Translations under genes and position numbers: made by a program
The notes under the pieces: generated by a model
What the model saw: the letters and a program-made list of their open reading frames with translations, nothing else
Told to the model about the DNA's origin: nothing
The model's database searches: none
DNA from: Coleophoma eucalyptorum
Lineage: Eukaryota > Ascomycota > Leotiomycetes > Helotiales > Dermateaceae
NCBI GenBank assembly: GCA_026120035.1
Contig: JALRME010000053.1
Location: 1,499-65,498 of the forward strand
Reading direction: 5' to 3'
DNA: 64,000 nt
In this document: piece after piece, positions 1 to 11,157 of the stretch
Layout of the letters: every line of letters begins with the position of its first letter
Numbering within the stretch: the stretch's first letter is position 1

Positions 1-1117
1 CCAATTGGGCCAGATGGGCCAGACGGTCCAGATGGGCCAGCCGTACCAGTTGCACCAGATGGACCTGATGGACCAGTTGAGCCTGGTAATCCGGATTCAC
101 CTGACGGGCCTGATGGGCCTGATGGACCAGTTGAGCCTGGTAGTCCAGATTGACCTGACGATCCCGATGGCCCCGATGGGCCAGTTGAGCCTGGTAGCCC
201 CGATAGCCCAGATGCACCAGATTGTCCTGACGGGCCAGCCGTACCAATTGGACCTGATGGACCTGACGGGCCTGATGGACCAGTTGAGCCTGGTAGTCCA
301 GATGCACCAGACTGACCTGATGGGCCTGACGGTCCCGATGGACCTGATGGACCAGTTGAGCCTGGCAGCCCAGAAAGCCCAGATGCACCAGATTGACCTG
401 ACGGGCCAGCTGTGCCAGTTGGACCCGATGGGCCTGATGGACCAGTTGAGCCTGGCAGCCCAGAAAGCCCGGATGCACCAGATTGACCTGACGGGCCAGC
501 TGTACCAGTTGGACCTGATGGGCCTGATGGGCCTGATGGGCCTGATGGACCGGTTGAGCCTGGTAGCCCAGATGCACCAGACTGACCTGATGGGCCTGAC
601 GGACCAGTTGAGCCTGGTAGTCCAGATAGCCCAGATAGCCCAGATGCACCAGACGGACCTGATGGGCCAGCCGTGCCAGTTGGACCTGATGGGCCTGATG
701 GACCAGTTGAGCCTGGTAGTCCAGATAGCCCAGATGCACCAGATTGACCTGACGGGCCAGTTGGGCCAGTAGGTCCTGATGGACCGGTCGATCCTGGTAG
801 CCCAGATGCACCAGACTGTCCTGACGGGCCAGCTGTGCCAGTTGGACCTGATGGACCTGATGGACCAGTTGAGCCTGGTAGTCCAGATTCACCAGACTGA
901 CCTGAAGGGCCTGACGGACCAGTTGAGCCTGGTAGCCCAGATATACCAGAAGGACCAGTTGCACCAGAAGGACCGGTTGCACCAGAAGGACCGGTTGCAC
1001 CAGATGGACCAGTTGCACCAGACGGTCCCGATGGGCCAACCGGACCAGTTGCTCCAGGTTGCCCTGTTGGACCTGATGGGCCAGTGGCTCCCGATGGACC
1101 AGTTGCCCCTGTCGGAC
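1..1117 (-). repeat. Collagen-type Gly-X-Y coding repeat (9-bp period)
   Basis: On the minus strand the reading is an unbroken run of Gly-X-Y, for example [19 protein letters not shown] near 1115-1060. Larger blocks such as [10 protein letters not shown] recur. Glycine occupies every third codon across the exon without a frame break. The motif is the hallmark of collagen triple helices. Such a repeat tract is a likely site of length variation between strains and of assembly error. Confidence 0.95.
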
Positions 1118-2381
1118 CTAAAACATTGTTAGACTCTAATCATTTTTAAAGGGAAGAAGTCTTTACCGCTAGGTCCCGATATAGCAGCAATGCCAATACA
1201 TGCGGATGCTGTAACATGTTAGCGATGGAAAATAAGCCAACCACTTTAGTGTTAACGTAAGGCATAAGAACAGGCATACAGGAAATTGCAGTCAAAATGA
1301 CTTTGGTACAACTAGGAATCGGATCACCATCTACGAAAATTGCCTCAATGATACCACTGCTTGTGAGGCAGAATGAGGCCAGCCCATTCGCAAAACTTTC
1401 ATTAGCCCATTGTAGGCTTCCATCAGATGCAAGTGAAAATGTCGTCGAAATATCTCCTCCTACGTTTGGCGCAAGTGGTGAAAAGGAACTTCCTGTTCGC
1501 GCTGTAACGGGTTGATCGTTGGTAAATAGTTGGTCCCCGTGTAGAGAGAACTTCGTAGCATCGGAACAGGCACCTGTTGTACTACCAGTACCAGCGAACG
1601 TTTCGCTTTGTCGTCTTCGGAGTCTCCCTGACACAGGGATGTTGAGTGAGAGCACAAATGTGTAATTCAATGACGTTGGTGTTGTGGTCGGAATGGAGCC
1701 TGTGGAGCTTGTCGTCGTAGAGACAAGTCTAGAGCAGATTAGTATGTCTATAAGCTATGAAGAGGAATACATTTACATTGGAGACACTATTAATTGTTGA
1801 GTCGTCACAATTGAGTCTGTGAGATTCGTTGTCGTAGAGACAGGTCTAGAGTAGGTCAGTAGGTATATAAGCTATAAAGAGGAATCCATTTACATAGGAG
1901 ACACTGTTGATTGTCCAGTCACCACAACTGAATCTGTGAGATTCGTTGTCGTAGAGACAGGTCTAGAGTAGATCAGTAGGTATATAAGCTATAAAGAGGA
2001 ATCCATTTACATAGGAGACACTGTTGATTGTCCAGTCACCACAACTGAGTCTGTGAGATTCGTTGTCGTAGAGACAGTTCTAGAGTAGATCAGTATGCAT
2101 ATAAGCTATGAAGAGGAAACCATTTACATTGGAGACACTGTTGATTGTCCAGTCGTAACAATACTAATATTTGTAGGTGCATTCTGAACTGTGATATGGA
2201 CTCCGCCATTGATGTTTATGATGGTATTGCTTTCGACAAATGTATTGACCAAGACAGGATACTCTATAATTGTAGCACTGTATTGGGTATCTGTATTAGG
2301 ACAAGAAATTTCATATTGAGCTCCTGCTAACGAGCATAAGGCCAGCCATAAGCTGTAAAGGGGTATCTTGGGTATAGGCAT
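1..2381 (-). CDS. Secreted collagen-like repeat protein (3' end beyond window)
   Basis: Seven exons are readable: 2128-2381, 2011-2079, 1894-1962, 1777-1845, 1280-1728, 1167-1208 and 1117 to the window edge, with phases agreeing at every junction. The ATG at 2381 starts a signal peptide ([20 protein letters not shown], cleavage near AQ). A short N-terminal domain and Thr/Ser-rich 23-residue repeats follow. Next comes a domain of about 110 residues (around FSLHGDQLF...GDISTTFSL...SLQWANESF). It resembles an uncharacterised domain of fungal surface proteins that I believe is catalogued as DUF7908; this is not verified. The last visible exon is about 124 uninterrupted Gly-X-Y triplets, mostly GPS/GPT/GAS/GLP, with no stop up to base 1. 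Function is unknown; a cell-wall, adhesive or extracellular-matrix role is inferred. The next gene upstream is a CFEM-PTH11 receptor. Confidence 0.85.
1711..2150 (-). repeat. 117-bp tandem array of exon-plus-intron units
   Basis: The block starting gtcgtagaga recurs at 1714, 1831, 1948 and 2065, exactly 117 bp apart. Each unit is a 69-nt exon (2011-2079, 1894-1962, 1777-1845) plus a 48-nt intron (2080-2127, 1963-2010, 1846-1893, 1729-1776). Introns begin GTAAATG and end CTCTAG (CTGCTCTAG in the one at 1729-1776), with an ACTGATC- or ACTAATC-type branch region. All are phase 2, so copies can be gained, lost or skipped without changing frame. The encoded repeat reads approximately [20 protein letters not shown] followed by SP. 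The two central units differ at only a few positions over exon and intron together, so the expansion is recent or homogenised. Confidence 0.9.
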
Positions 2382-3659
2382 CGTACTTGAGAAACAGATT
2401 GGAAATGTTTTGCTCAATACTGACAGCTAGGATACGGTTTGAAAGAAGTCCTGGGTTCTTATATGTCGTCTCCTGGGGTAACAGCCGCGGAATGATACAA
2501 ATCAAGGAATGTCTCTTCCTAAACTTTAACTAGCTTAAATCTTAGGATTACTAGATTTATGGTTTCCATTAGTTAGAATCAGGGGAAGAGAATACTTTAT
2601 ATGTTTACAATGTTGAAATAGCCAATCATATTCTAAGCCTCAAAGTGTCTCTACTTCACTGATGCGAGCCTACATGGTACTATGTAGTTTTCATGTAATC
2701 ACATATAATTCAAACATCATCTAATATCAACAAATGGTGTCATCCCTCGATTACCATGTAACCTTAAATATACACGTTATTCCTCGCAGTGAGGGATTAC
2801 TTTGAAACTATAAGTAGCGCCTCCTGCGTGCACTTCACCTTTGATCACCTTAGCGTGTAGTAACGGTAGTAGAATCGCGTCGGTAATCCATCTACCGCGT
2901 GGCGGAATCGCGTCACTTGTCTCCCTGCCATTTAACGAAGCGGCACCCCCTGATGAAGCCGAGTCGGCCGCGTCAAGAATGTAACTACGTGTCTATACTA
3001 CGGCATTGTTAGCTCTTATTCATTGGTTTAATCGGTGGTGGAGAGCAGGCTCAATAATCTCTGGCGGTCATCCTTTTCGCTACACACTCAAGGGGTAAGA
3101 TATCGACGAGATTTTTAATTGTATATAATTGTGGAGGCTCATTCCAACCAAGGGCCCAGACTTTTACCATCGTCGGAACTAGTACTACTGCGTGGCATAC
3201 GAAGCACAACTTGTTCCACAATAATATCAGCTATAAAGCTTATACCCTTGATTTATATGCAGTTCCAAGAATTAGAACCTCGATTTTAAAGAGCTTGCCA
3301 GCTATACCTCAGATTTTGTAGCGACATACATATATCTGAATCCAATCCTGACTACGCATACTGAAAATTGGAAAACAGAAACTGGGAACTAGAAAATAGA
3401 AACAGGTGAAACATATCATAGAACTCAGGTCAGGGGACCTTGGATATAGTAAAATAGTGATTGGTAAGGTTCTCAGGGGAATATAGTCATATAATACAGA
3501 GGAGAGCTCTTAGAAAAGTCAAGCATATACAAACCAACTTTTGGTAAATCAACACGTTCAGAACATAGAATTTTAGGATTTTCGTGGTCATGACTTCGTT
3601 AAGAGTCCATCTAACTATATAGTATATTGTTTCTGACATTTTGCTAGGTTCTGTGATCC
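2382..3659. other. Gene-free AT-rich interval
   Basis: This lies between the 5' end of the collagen-like gene and the 3' end of the receptor gene. It is rich in TA steps and short frames with no protein signature, transposon end or RNA gene that I can recognise. It should contain the promoter of the collagen-like gene (next to 2381) and the receptor's 3' UTR (next to 3659). Confidence 0.6.
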
Positions 3660-5632
3660 CTAAAATCTGTGATTTTGCATGTCCTTAAAGAAACTTGTTG
3701 CGACGGGATATGTCTCCGTCAGTTCATGAGTTGAATCGCTATCAGACAGCCATTGAGTCTGCATCCCATCTATTGTAACAATGCTTTGACTATCATCACT
3801 CCGCGTCCTCTCCAAACCAAAGTCGAAAACGCCTAAATCTTTCTCTACAATCGGTAGATTGATTTTCGCAGGTATAGGTTCCGTAGAAATCGGTGTAGCC
3901 GACGGGTCTGTAGCAGGGTCGGTGGATAGTTCTACAAACCACTGGGAATCCTCCATCCTTGACTTGCTCCCGAAATCGGTTGACATGTCTAGACTGGATA
4001 ATTTCATGGATCGCAGCCTGCGTTTGAACTGTCCTCCTCCCCTACTTGGATCCTGCACTTGTATATGTTGTTGTCGCTCTTGTTCTGTAAAAGTCTCTTG
4101 TGCCGAGCTACCAGGAAATGTAGATGGCATATATTTGCTTAGCAGAGGTCGGATCGTTATTAGACAGCCACAAATTAGTGCGGCATATATCTCGATGAGT
4201 GACCATATTATAATGTCAGTATTATCCCCTAATCATATTAGTGTTGTCGCTGAGGAAGAACCTGGTTCCTATAACTTACATGTTACATCTAGTGAATTAC
4301 CAAAGGCGATCAAGAATTTGAGGCGGACAAGACTTGTAACTCCAGCACTGCATCAAGAGTCAGTCAGAGCCCGAGGAACAGTATAGTTAGCAATCGGAGT
4401 TACTGACAAAGAACCAAGAGCAAAAATAAACAATAAGAAAGCCTTTTTTCGTAACGACATTTTCAAAATCCTTAGCTCCGTGATTGGGAGTAGGATTATG
4501 ATAAGGTCTTCAATAATGCTCGCAACCGCCCCAGCATATATTATTGCCAGTAAATTGATACATCTGCCACCACTGTCTAAGTCCCAAATAGCATTGACTG
4601 GCAGGCATTGACAAGCTGTAGCAACCAAGAAGCCAAGAGTGTGGATGAGAACCAAGAAGATGAAAATCTTAACGTTGCGGCGGAACTTTACGTCGGGAAA
4701 TATGCGCAGATAGAGGAAGAGGATGGAGACCTTTGCTGTGGTCTGAATGACGATATATAGGAGTTGGGATGCATAGTAGAACTGGGAGTTGTCAATACAA
4801 TAGTCTCCTATCTGATTGTCTTTCCGAACCTTTCGAATTAGAATGAGATTATCAGGTTCAACGCTCCAGAAGTGCTTTCCGAATCCCATCATTGCATCTA
4901 AAGTAAATCAGTACTCAAAATCGATTAGCTGTAAAAAAAAAAGAAAGAAACACCATACTTCGTATTTGAAATACTGTCATGGGTATAAGGAAGACCTATT
5001 ACCAGTAATCAGCAAACACATCGACAAGCATCTTTGGCATCAATTACCGCGGTAAGTAATGACAACCAGTCATCCCACCATAGTCTATTGGCAATAGTGA
5101 GACGAGAAATCAATCTCAGTACCAAGAATGGCAAAGAGACTGCTGCCAGCACGATGGCAGTATGTATGATGGCCGCTGACCTTGTCGGCTGCGGTACATC
5201 TCTGCATATACTTTGCAACAGCATGGCAGATGCTATGAAAAATTAGTATGGCCGGTCAGCCGCGTAAATAACTGAAGGAATTAAACATACTTCTCTGCTC
5301 GGTCTGATTGCATGCCCCCTGCACACATGTTGAGATATGCCCTTGCAGTGAAGGACTAGTGCATAGACAGCTTTCCAGGTCATCAAGAGAACATTGTGCT
5401 GCTGAAAGCATGCCAAGGGCACATGTTTGCTTTAAAAATAGAGAGGTTAATGTCATAAGTTTCTACTAGGTAGGGGACGGGTATTGGGAAGAGGGAAAGG
5501 GAAAGCCCAGGGACAGCATTCACATACCAGGCATGCTGGAGCAGCTGTGACGATAGCGGCCTGGTCATCTTGTGCCCACACGCTCCATGAAAGGAATGAT
5601 ACCACCGCCAGCAGGACACGCAAGAGCAACAT
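3660..5632 (-). CDS. CFEM-domain PTH11-type G-protein-coupled receptor
   Basis: Seven exons (5528-5632, 5291-5429, 5048-5232, 4959-4995, 4408-4897, 4280-4347, 3660-4228) give 530 residues with consistent phases. A signal peptide (MLLLRVLLAVVSFLSWSVWA) precedes a CFEM domain with all eight cysteines: PAC, QTC, AQC, ESC, LC, STC, GAC, SIC. The Asp-containing CSLDDLESCLC stretch of the family is present. Seven hydrophobic segments of the PTH11 class follow, with the typical WWDDWLSLL, GFGKHFW, FALGSFAGVTSLVRLK and DVTWDNTDIIIWSLIE motifs. The C-tail of about 150 residues is polar and cytoplasmic. Relatives act in surface sensing and pathogenic development in some fungi; the ligand here is unknown. 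Exon 4 has only 37 nt, and the intron before exon 6 needs a GTCAGT donor to keep the family motif. Confidence 0.92.
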
Positions 5633-8600
5633 TTTCTATATAACCAAGTATGTGAAGGAGAAAAGGGTCCATGGGGGTTTAATGTTCTATAGGTAGATTC
5701 TCAGAATGAAAGCCTGCCGCCACAGACTTCTACTCAACAATGCAACTAAGATGCCTCCGTCTCGAGCACTCAAACACTCGCCTGCTATCCGTGTACCATT
5801 GCTTGAAGAGCATACCAATCGTACCAGTGGTCAGAAGTAGAGCGCGAGGGGAAGGAAAGTTTATCTGGTGTCGGTAGCAGGTCCAGCATTACCGGGTATA
5901 CAGGAATTAAATGAGAAGCCTGACAAGCGTCCTATCACGGCTATAGCTTCCTGGGTAGCTGCATTTGCGAATTGTTGGTTGAAGACTTGTATCTGAGGGC
6001 CTCTTAGTGTGGAGGTCCATGCCCTGACTAAAAGAGCGGCAGTTCCCTCAGTCGTTCATGTAACAGCGAAACTTAAATAAAAATGACAATAATAAAGAGT
6101 AAAAGATCTGGTTTATAGGGTCTTCCTACATAATCCATCAGATTGGGCGATTGTTAGATGGGATTGCTCTACTTTAGCTACAAAGTTGAAGAATAGACTT
6201 GTTGTCGGAAGCATGTGACGAAGACATAAGTGAAAGTTGGGGAAATTCAGGGGTTAAGCGAGGACGTGGATTCCGTAGTCGTTACTATACACAGAAAGCC
6301 ACTCCCTCTTCACTGACCACCATTCGGTGCCCAGACAGCAAACGGGAACTTCCCTTTTGGCAGGCACACTCCTTTCCCTCTGTTATTGTTGAGGAAGCAT
6401 TGGCCGCTAAGAGGCTTTGGTAGAAAGAGCATGGCCAGAGGATGGCCAGCACGGTCATGACAGCTTCAATCTCGAAAAGAAGATCCATTGCTCGAAGTGG
6501 ATCTCAGCCGGGAAATTTGGGGGAGATTTGGAGGACTGAAGACTATTGGACCTCTCACCGGATAAGGTATTAGACATTTCTGCTGCACTTGATAAAGGAT
6601 ATGAATTGCTTCTCCTGATCCAGCTGTATTGCTAAACTGTTAACTTGTGTTCCGGGAACGTGCCAGATTCAAACTTCAACGCTCGCGACCGCGTCGGAAT
6701 GGCTATTCTCCTGTGGCGGTCGCCCAGCAGCGAAGGAACACTGCCGTGGCTGTGAAATGATGGTTGTAGGTAAACTGTAATTCATTGACGGCCATGTTGA
6801 AATATCGCTATTTCCCTGGCATAAATGTCAATTGCCATTTCCCATAACTTATCCGATTTTGTGAACTTGTATAAAAGCGGCTCGGAGTAAGCTTCATCCA
6901 TGGCGATCATTTTCTACCCACTACACTTTTCGCGACTTACCAAACTCTACAATACACGAAACTCCCAAAAGGGCAATTCAGCCGGCACCTATTTCAATAG
7001 GACAAGAAAAGGCGATAATCGGGAGTCGGCAACGCTCGCCTTTTGATCGACAGCGGATACAACTATACGTCATCCAAGGAGTCTTATTGCACAGTGCTAT
7101 TGAATCCGCAGACATTGCACTCAGAATACCTGAAAAGTTGAGAAGTAGGTCCAAGTTTTTGATTGATACCCAAGTCAACTGCTTCCGACTACACATAGGT
7201 AATGATTTTCTTGTATTTATTCTCGAGTCTCCAATAAACATTTCAGCAAGTGATAACACGGTCTTGAGAGCGACAGGCGGAAAGAGAGACACGGCCCAGC
7301 TGTCCTGGTTTTGACCTGGAAATTCACCTCGGTCGAACTTGAACAGGTGCCACGGAAATTAAGCGAAGGCTTGTTATCAAGGACTAACTGCCAATGTCAC
7401 AGCAAGCCGCATGACCAGGCCCTTTCCGTAGAATTTGGAATTCGCAGCATGTCGCCAATGAAAGAGGAAACATCGTGATTTTCCATGGGGGAGGAGGAAG
7501 TGTGGCACGGACCGGCAGTGTTTGCTTGGGTGGGCATCTAGACTTCGGGGTCCATCGGAGACTCTTGTCTCTTTTGGTGACTAGCCAGAGTCACTAGAAT
7601 TGAGTTTCGCGTGCATCTGTAGCCAGTACCACTCTTGCCAGTGGTGTGGTCTGCTACAGCACGGATGAAATGCCCTGCTCGCTTACTCTACTCTAGCTAT
7701 TATATCGTACCAACGCTACATTGTAGGCGCTTGTAATAAGCGGCTTTGACCGAGGGGACGGTGTAGCTGGTTCCGGGACATGATCCCAGGAAACAGCATG
7801 GCTTTGGCTCACCGCAGGGCTTGGACTGACATGTTGACAGCGTAGGCACAATTATCCTGGGTCACTAGAGTAGTGGTCATGATGAGTCTGTGGAAGCACC
7901 CAAACAAGCTTGTGATAACTACTACTATACTAATTCTCTCGCCGAGCGAGGTCTGGGAATGGAAATAAATGTGGAGATGTCGCCCTAACGTAAGAAACAT
8001 GGCTGGCTGGCTTGACAGGGTGTCAGCTCAAGTTCAGCGTTGACAGAAGGGAGGGGAGGGGAGGGAAGGGAAAGCCCCGTGCATCATGTGCGCTTGAGGC
8101 TTTTTTTGTTTCTCAGAGGAATATTCATTATCTCCTACCAGTCAATAGGACGATGAGACATAGATGTTCAAAAATGCCTGAAGAACTACAGAAGTTCATC
8201 ATTGGTCTAATGAGAATATAGACCGTAGCAGCAACGATCACAGAAGATCTTAAATCTTAAATGGATGAGATAGTGATATTGTCATAGAAGTGCACGTCTG
8301 ACGTCTAGGACACGGACCAATTCGGTGGTCCTGAATCTGACGTGACGTTCTAAAAAGTCCAAGTACCGGCCTGTCACATTCTAGTGCAATTACTGAGAGC
8401 AAGAAGAGAACTTAAGCCCAGGAAACATAAGCGTACTCCTAGAAGGGCGTAACGTGAAATTAGATCTCGGAGCCAGTCCGTGTTAAGTAGCAACTTGCCA
8501 TTGCCGAAAAGAAGAGATCTGCTAAGGGCCTCAATTTGCTAGGCAACAAATTGACTAGTCTCCTATCACACAGCATTGACATGATAATGGAAGTTATTTC

Positions 8601-11157
8601 TTTAGCCACTGACCAAGAGAATTCTCCTAGCGGCTTATGAGAAAGTGCCTTGGATAAATTAGTCTCTAGGACTTGACTTCGGTAGGTTAGTGAAACTCTC
8701 CCATTAGCTGGGTTTTGTGGCCTAGACTTCCTGCATTGAAACCCAGTAAGATAGTGCATTTACTGAGATCACGAAGCCTTCTATCGACATTGTATGGTAC
8801 GAGGCTTTACGTACTTTTGTTTAAAGTTAAATATCCTCGTTAATTTTCTTGCGTATTCGTGTGCGGATTTGCTGCGTCAACAATGGTACCAAAGCAAAGT
8901 TGCAAGCCATTGGATTACAAGATAGTGTGATATGTAGTGTCAGAAGTGTATTTTGAGAGCCTACACACCGATACGATATGCTCACTCCTCGCCAAGCACC
9001 ACGGAAATCATAGATCAAGAAAACCTGTCGGGCTTGGGATAGCTACTAGAAAATTACATATAGAATTTTTTTCGTTGCTATGGGAAACAGATCTACTAGA
9101 TTACTGTGTATTCCTGTAATATGTTGGTTAGGATAATCATTGCTCGCCGACTATGGGAGACTTAAGGGATTGAAATATTCAAAACTCGTGATGTAATGCA
9201 GAAAAGCACAAAGATGTGTCCGTTGATACCACTTAGTATCCTCAAAGTTGTTCACAAACAAGAAAACACGAGGCGTACTAAGGCGCAGCTTTCATTTTGC
9301 AACGTAATTTTTGCATCTAGCAAAGACACATATCGAGAACGCTTGCTTCACCTTGCTCAGCCATTAAACTTCTGACAGCTGAGTTGTCAGTGACAGACTG
9401 CTAGAGGTCAGAAACGATAGGAGCTTGCCACCCTCCCGATTACGAGGGACCTAGTAACTGTTACCAAAAAGGGTAAACCGCAGCGAAAGAACCCAATGCC
9501 AATGAACAGACGTCACATCTGCTTTGATAGACAGACAGCCTTACGTGCCTGTCATTCGTTTCGTTTCGTTTGAACCCCACAAAGAAAGAAGTATCGACGA
9601 AACAAAACAGAGGAGGTTTCGAATTTCGCAAGCTATTCTCACAACGTATCTACCAGCGGAGGGACACTTCCGAAAGCCAGTTTGGATGAAAACAAAACGT
9701 ATAGAACGCTTTGCTTTTACCTTGGCTCGGCCACAAATTCACCTCTGCTCTGCCTAGTACCTCAGTGAGAAGGACCGAAGAAATATCAACTCTGTTTGAC
9801 GTTTGATGGGCGTAGTCTGTGGGCAGAGCACCCATTCGCTCCAGGGTCGAAAATTCGGCGCGGTATTATTGTTTACCCATCAGTGAGTGGCACATGCCTC
9901 TTGGACCTTCTCTGTTAACGAGAGGAGAAGCAAACTAATCCCTTTTCCCATCAGCACAGCGAAGACAGAAACCTCGAGTTGCTCAGATGAACTGACAGCT
10001 GATGTCAATGATACATACCCTCCCTTCTGACTCTCTCTGACAGACAGGCACTCACAAGGCCCATATCTCCAAAGCCCATCCACAAAATCCCAAACCCACT
10101 TGCATGCAAATCTCTGGCGCCAAAACTGTTGCGAGAAATTAAACCTCGCGCCCCCCTCCTTCGTATTCCTCAAAATAACCCAGCTCTCTAACAACCCAAG
10201 AAACCGTTCCGACTATAGGTTCAGTAAGCAGTAAGCAATAGAAGGCCTAAAAAGAATTTTAAAAAAAAAATGCAAACGCACCTTACGCGCAACCAGCTCG
10301 CTTGTCTCGCCCCAGAAACTTCATCTGGTTTCACGATGTCTCGAGAGAACAGATGTTCGAAAAACCCCGTCAAACCTTTGACAGTACAGTAAAATCAACG
10401 CTAGACCATTTCCAAACCACGACAGCGAATTTGGAAACATGGGTCGGACCAATTTATGCGGCAGCTATGTCATTTCTTCTACTAGGTGGCATTGGAAAGA
10501 ATATTTTGTACGGTGAACGGTCAGACGGTAGCGAAGTTGGGATGGATAATAACACAAGGTTTCAAGGCGTTCGGAGTTCAAGTCAAATTCGGGACGAGTA
10601 CGAGGGAGACAGTAAAATTTCGATGAAGAGGCAAATTAGAGAGGGCTGAACACAGCCAAGTAATGAGAGTAGACCATCGGCAGGAGAGTTCTGGTCATAG
10701 GATTGTGTAGTGCTTCTTCTATAGGTGGGATTATATGAGCTGAAGTACAATTTCTTGGAGCAAGCAAAGGGAATAAACAGCTGAAGTAAAAGGCTTTTGA
10801 TATATGTGCCTATAGTGAATAAGATAGCTAATACAAATAGTAGCCAGAAGGCCATCTGCAAACACTTATTCATACAATCGTCTGAGTATTATCCTCATGA
10901 TATCTCCATCAGACAGTCATTATTATGTACTGTATTCCATGCAAGGTTCTTTTTAACCACAGTATCTGAAATCCCAACCACCCAACCCAAGTATGGTATA
11001 AAACTGTCCCCTCATTGCCGTCGTGTACACAAAAAAGTCATCCTTGCCCCAAGGCAATCCAGGGTCTGAATCCCCTATTTCAAATTCTCCAAAAAGTGTG
11101 TTGTAAAAAATGGATACAAGAAAAGAATAGTGTTTTGTCAAGAGAACATGAGAGGCT
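5633..11157. other. 5.5-kb interval without a convincing gene
   Basis: Only short frames occur, none with a recognisable domain or good exon chain. The first few hundred bases are the receptor promoter. A TATA-like element (gtataaaag, about 6869) precedes an ATG at 6900 opening a 49-codon frame with no similarity that I know. TGACAG half-sites are dense at 7835-10044 (separate entry). The part next to 11157 should be the 3' UTR of the homeobox gene. No tRNA, transposon ends or CRISPR-like structure were seen. Confidence 0.55.
7835..10044. promoter_or_regulatory. Cluster of TGACAG half-sites downstream of the homeobox gene
   Basis: TGACAG or CTGTCA begins at 7835, 8013, 8041, 8371, 9373, 9391, 9549, 9993 and 10039. 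That is nine in 2.2 kb, against about one expected in random DNA of even composition. Two copies extend to the near-palindrome TGACAGCTGA (9373 and 9993), each followed within 5-9 bp by a TGTCA. TGACAG is the known core of TALE homeodomain sites. The link to the neighbouring TALE gene is inference. Confidence 0.4.

Noticed and set aside
5..1132. Long plus-strand frames rich in Met, Gln and Leu across the repeat
   Set aside because: They are the antisense of the collagen Gly-X-Y exon. The 9-bp period keeps the antisense frame open, and the minus strand gives a meaningful protein in frame with upstream exons.
10302..10649. Plus-strand frame of 115 codons
   Set aside because: No recognisable domain, no splice partner and poor context, in a region otherwise lacking genes.
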